A DNA stretch of 64,000 bases, taken from the NCBI GenBank assembly GCA_021793235.1, contig JAJYTD010000009.1, positions 1 to 64,000 on the forward strand, given 5' to 3'. Shown piece by piece: positions 63,909 to 64,000 of this stretch (its first letter is position 1; the number at the start of each line of letters is the position of its first letter). The notes under the pieces are model-generated. The model was not told the DNA's origin, ran no database searches, and saw only the letters and a list, made by a program, of their open reading frames with translations. The translations under genes and the position numbers were made by a program. The stretch is from Actinomycetes bacterium (GTDB taxonomy: Bacteria; Actinomycetota; Actinomycetes; Streptosporangiales; Streptosporangiaceae).

Positions 63909-64000
63909 GCTTATCGGCGTCTTAGGAGCGGGATGGAATCCTCGCGAGCCACGCTGGCGGGTACCCACCCACACCGCGGGACCGGAACAATGGTTCTGCA

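Overview
The window is a 64 kb piece of high-GC actinobacterial chromosome. It is most like the Streptosporangiales and probably Nocardiopsaceae (Nocardiopsis or a relative). The basis is the GC-rich third codon positions, many GTG and TTG starts, mycothiol biosynthesis (mshB), a Nocardiopsis-type secreted S1 protease, a DUF4178-DUF2617-DUF4247-DUF350-aminopropyltransferase operon, DUF3117, and a gene order around sigE-htrA and LOG-DivIVA-tagI matching other actinomycetes. I see no rRNA, tRNA, CRISPR array, prophage or insertion sequence. The assignment comes from reading, not from a database search.

Layout. 1-4.3 kb: a PLD/SF2 helicase running off the left edge, divergent from recD2. 4.9-9.8 kb: an ECF41 sigma factor with an NADH-dehydrogenase-like flavoprotein, a Nudix hydrolase and an iron-box-preceded siderophore-binding lipoprotein. 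10.3-15.4 kb: typA, then two paralogous FAD monooxygenases flanking a TetR repressor with an elaborate operator. 15.5-19.2 kb: the five-gene DUF4178/aminopropyltransferase operon. 19.2-27.8 kb: two complete but different succinate dehydrogenase loci back to back, separated by a LysR regulator. 27.9-30.3 kb: a Doc toxin-antitoxin pair, a SpoU methyltransferase, a small protein with an amyloid-signalling C-terminus, and a DUF3054 membrane protein. 30.5-38 kb: secreted protease, S9 peptidase, mshB plus a membrane partner, an M50 protease, and a deazaflavin-type oxidoreductase fused to hemerythrin. 38.4-47.9 kb: an unknown regulator-like protein, a truncated acetyltransferase, fdxA, dapC, a lytic-transglycosylase-like protein, dapD, dapE, LOG, a DHPS remnant, DivIVA and tagI. 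48-53 kb: a split sensor plus Ser/Thr kinase pair, enoyl-CoA hydratase, DUF3117 and pepA. 53.2-59.6 kb: the envelope-stress module (O-methyltransferase, sigE, anti-sigma, RseB-like, htrA) and mrp. 59.9-63.9 kb: a second ECF41 sigma factor, a CPBP protease, DUF6758 and a PHP phosphoesterase.

How the genes work together. Lysine/peptidoglycan precursor synthesis (dapC, dapD, dapE) is interleaved with cell-wall and polar-growth genes. The sigE module is a complete sensing and response unit. The two SDH loci give alternative complex II forms, one probably under the adjacent LysR regulator. Many genes have a TAnnnT -10 box 6-8 nt before the start codon, so leaderless transcription appears common here.

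The most unusual items are the stand-alone Bell-like/BASS-motif protein (29.4-29.7 kb), two repeat-structured gene-free intervals (9.9-10.15 kb and 41.9-42.2 kb), the DDN-hemerythrin fusion, and the uncharacterised aminopropyltransferase operon.
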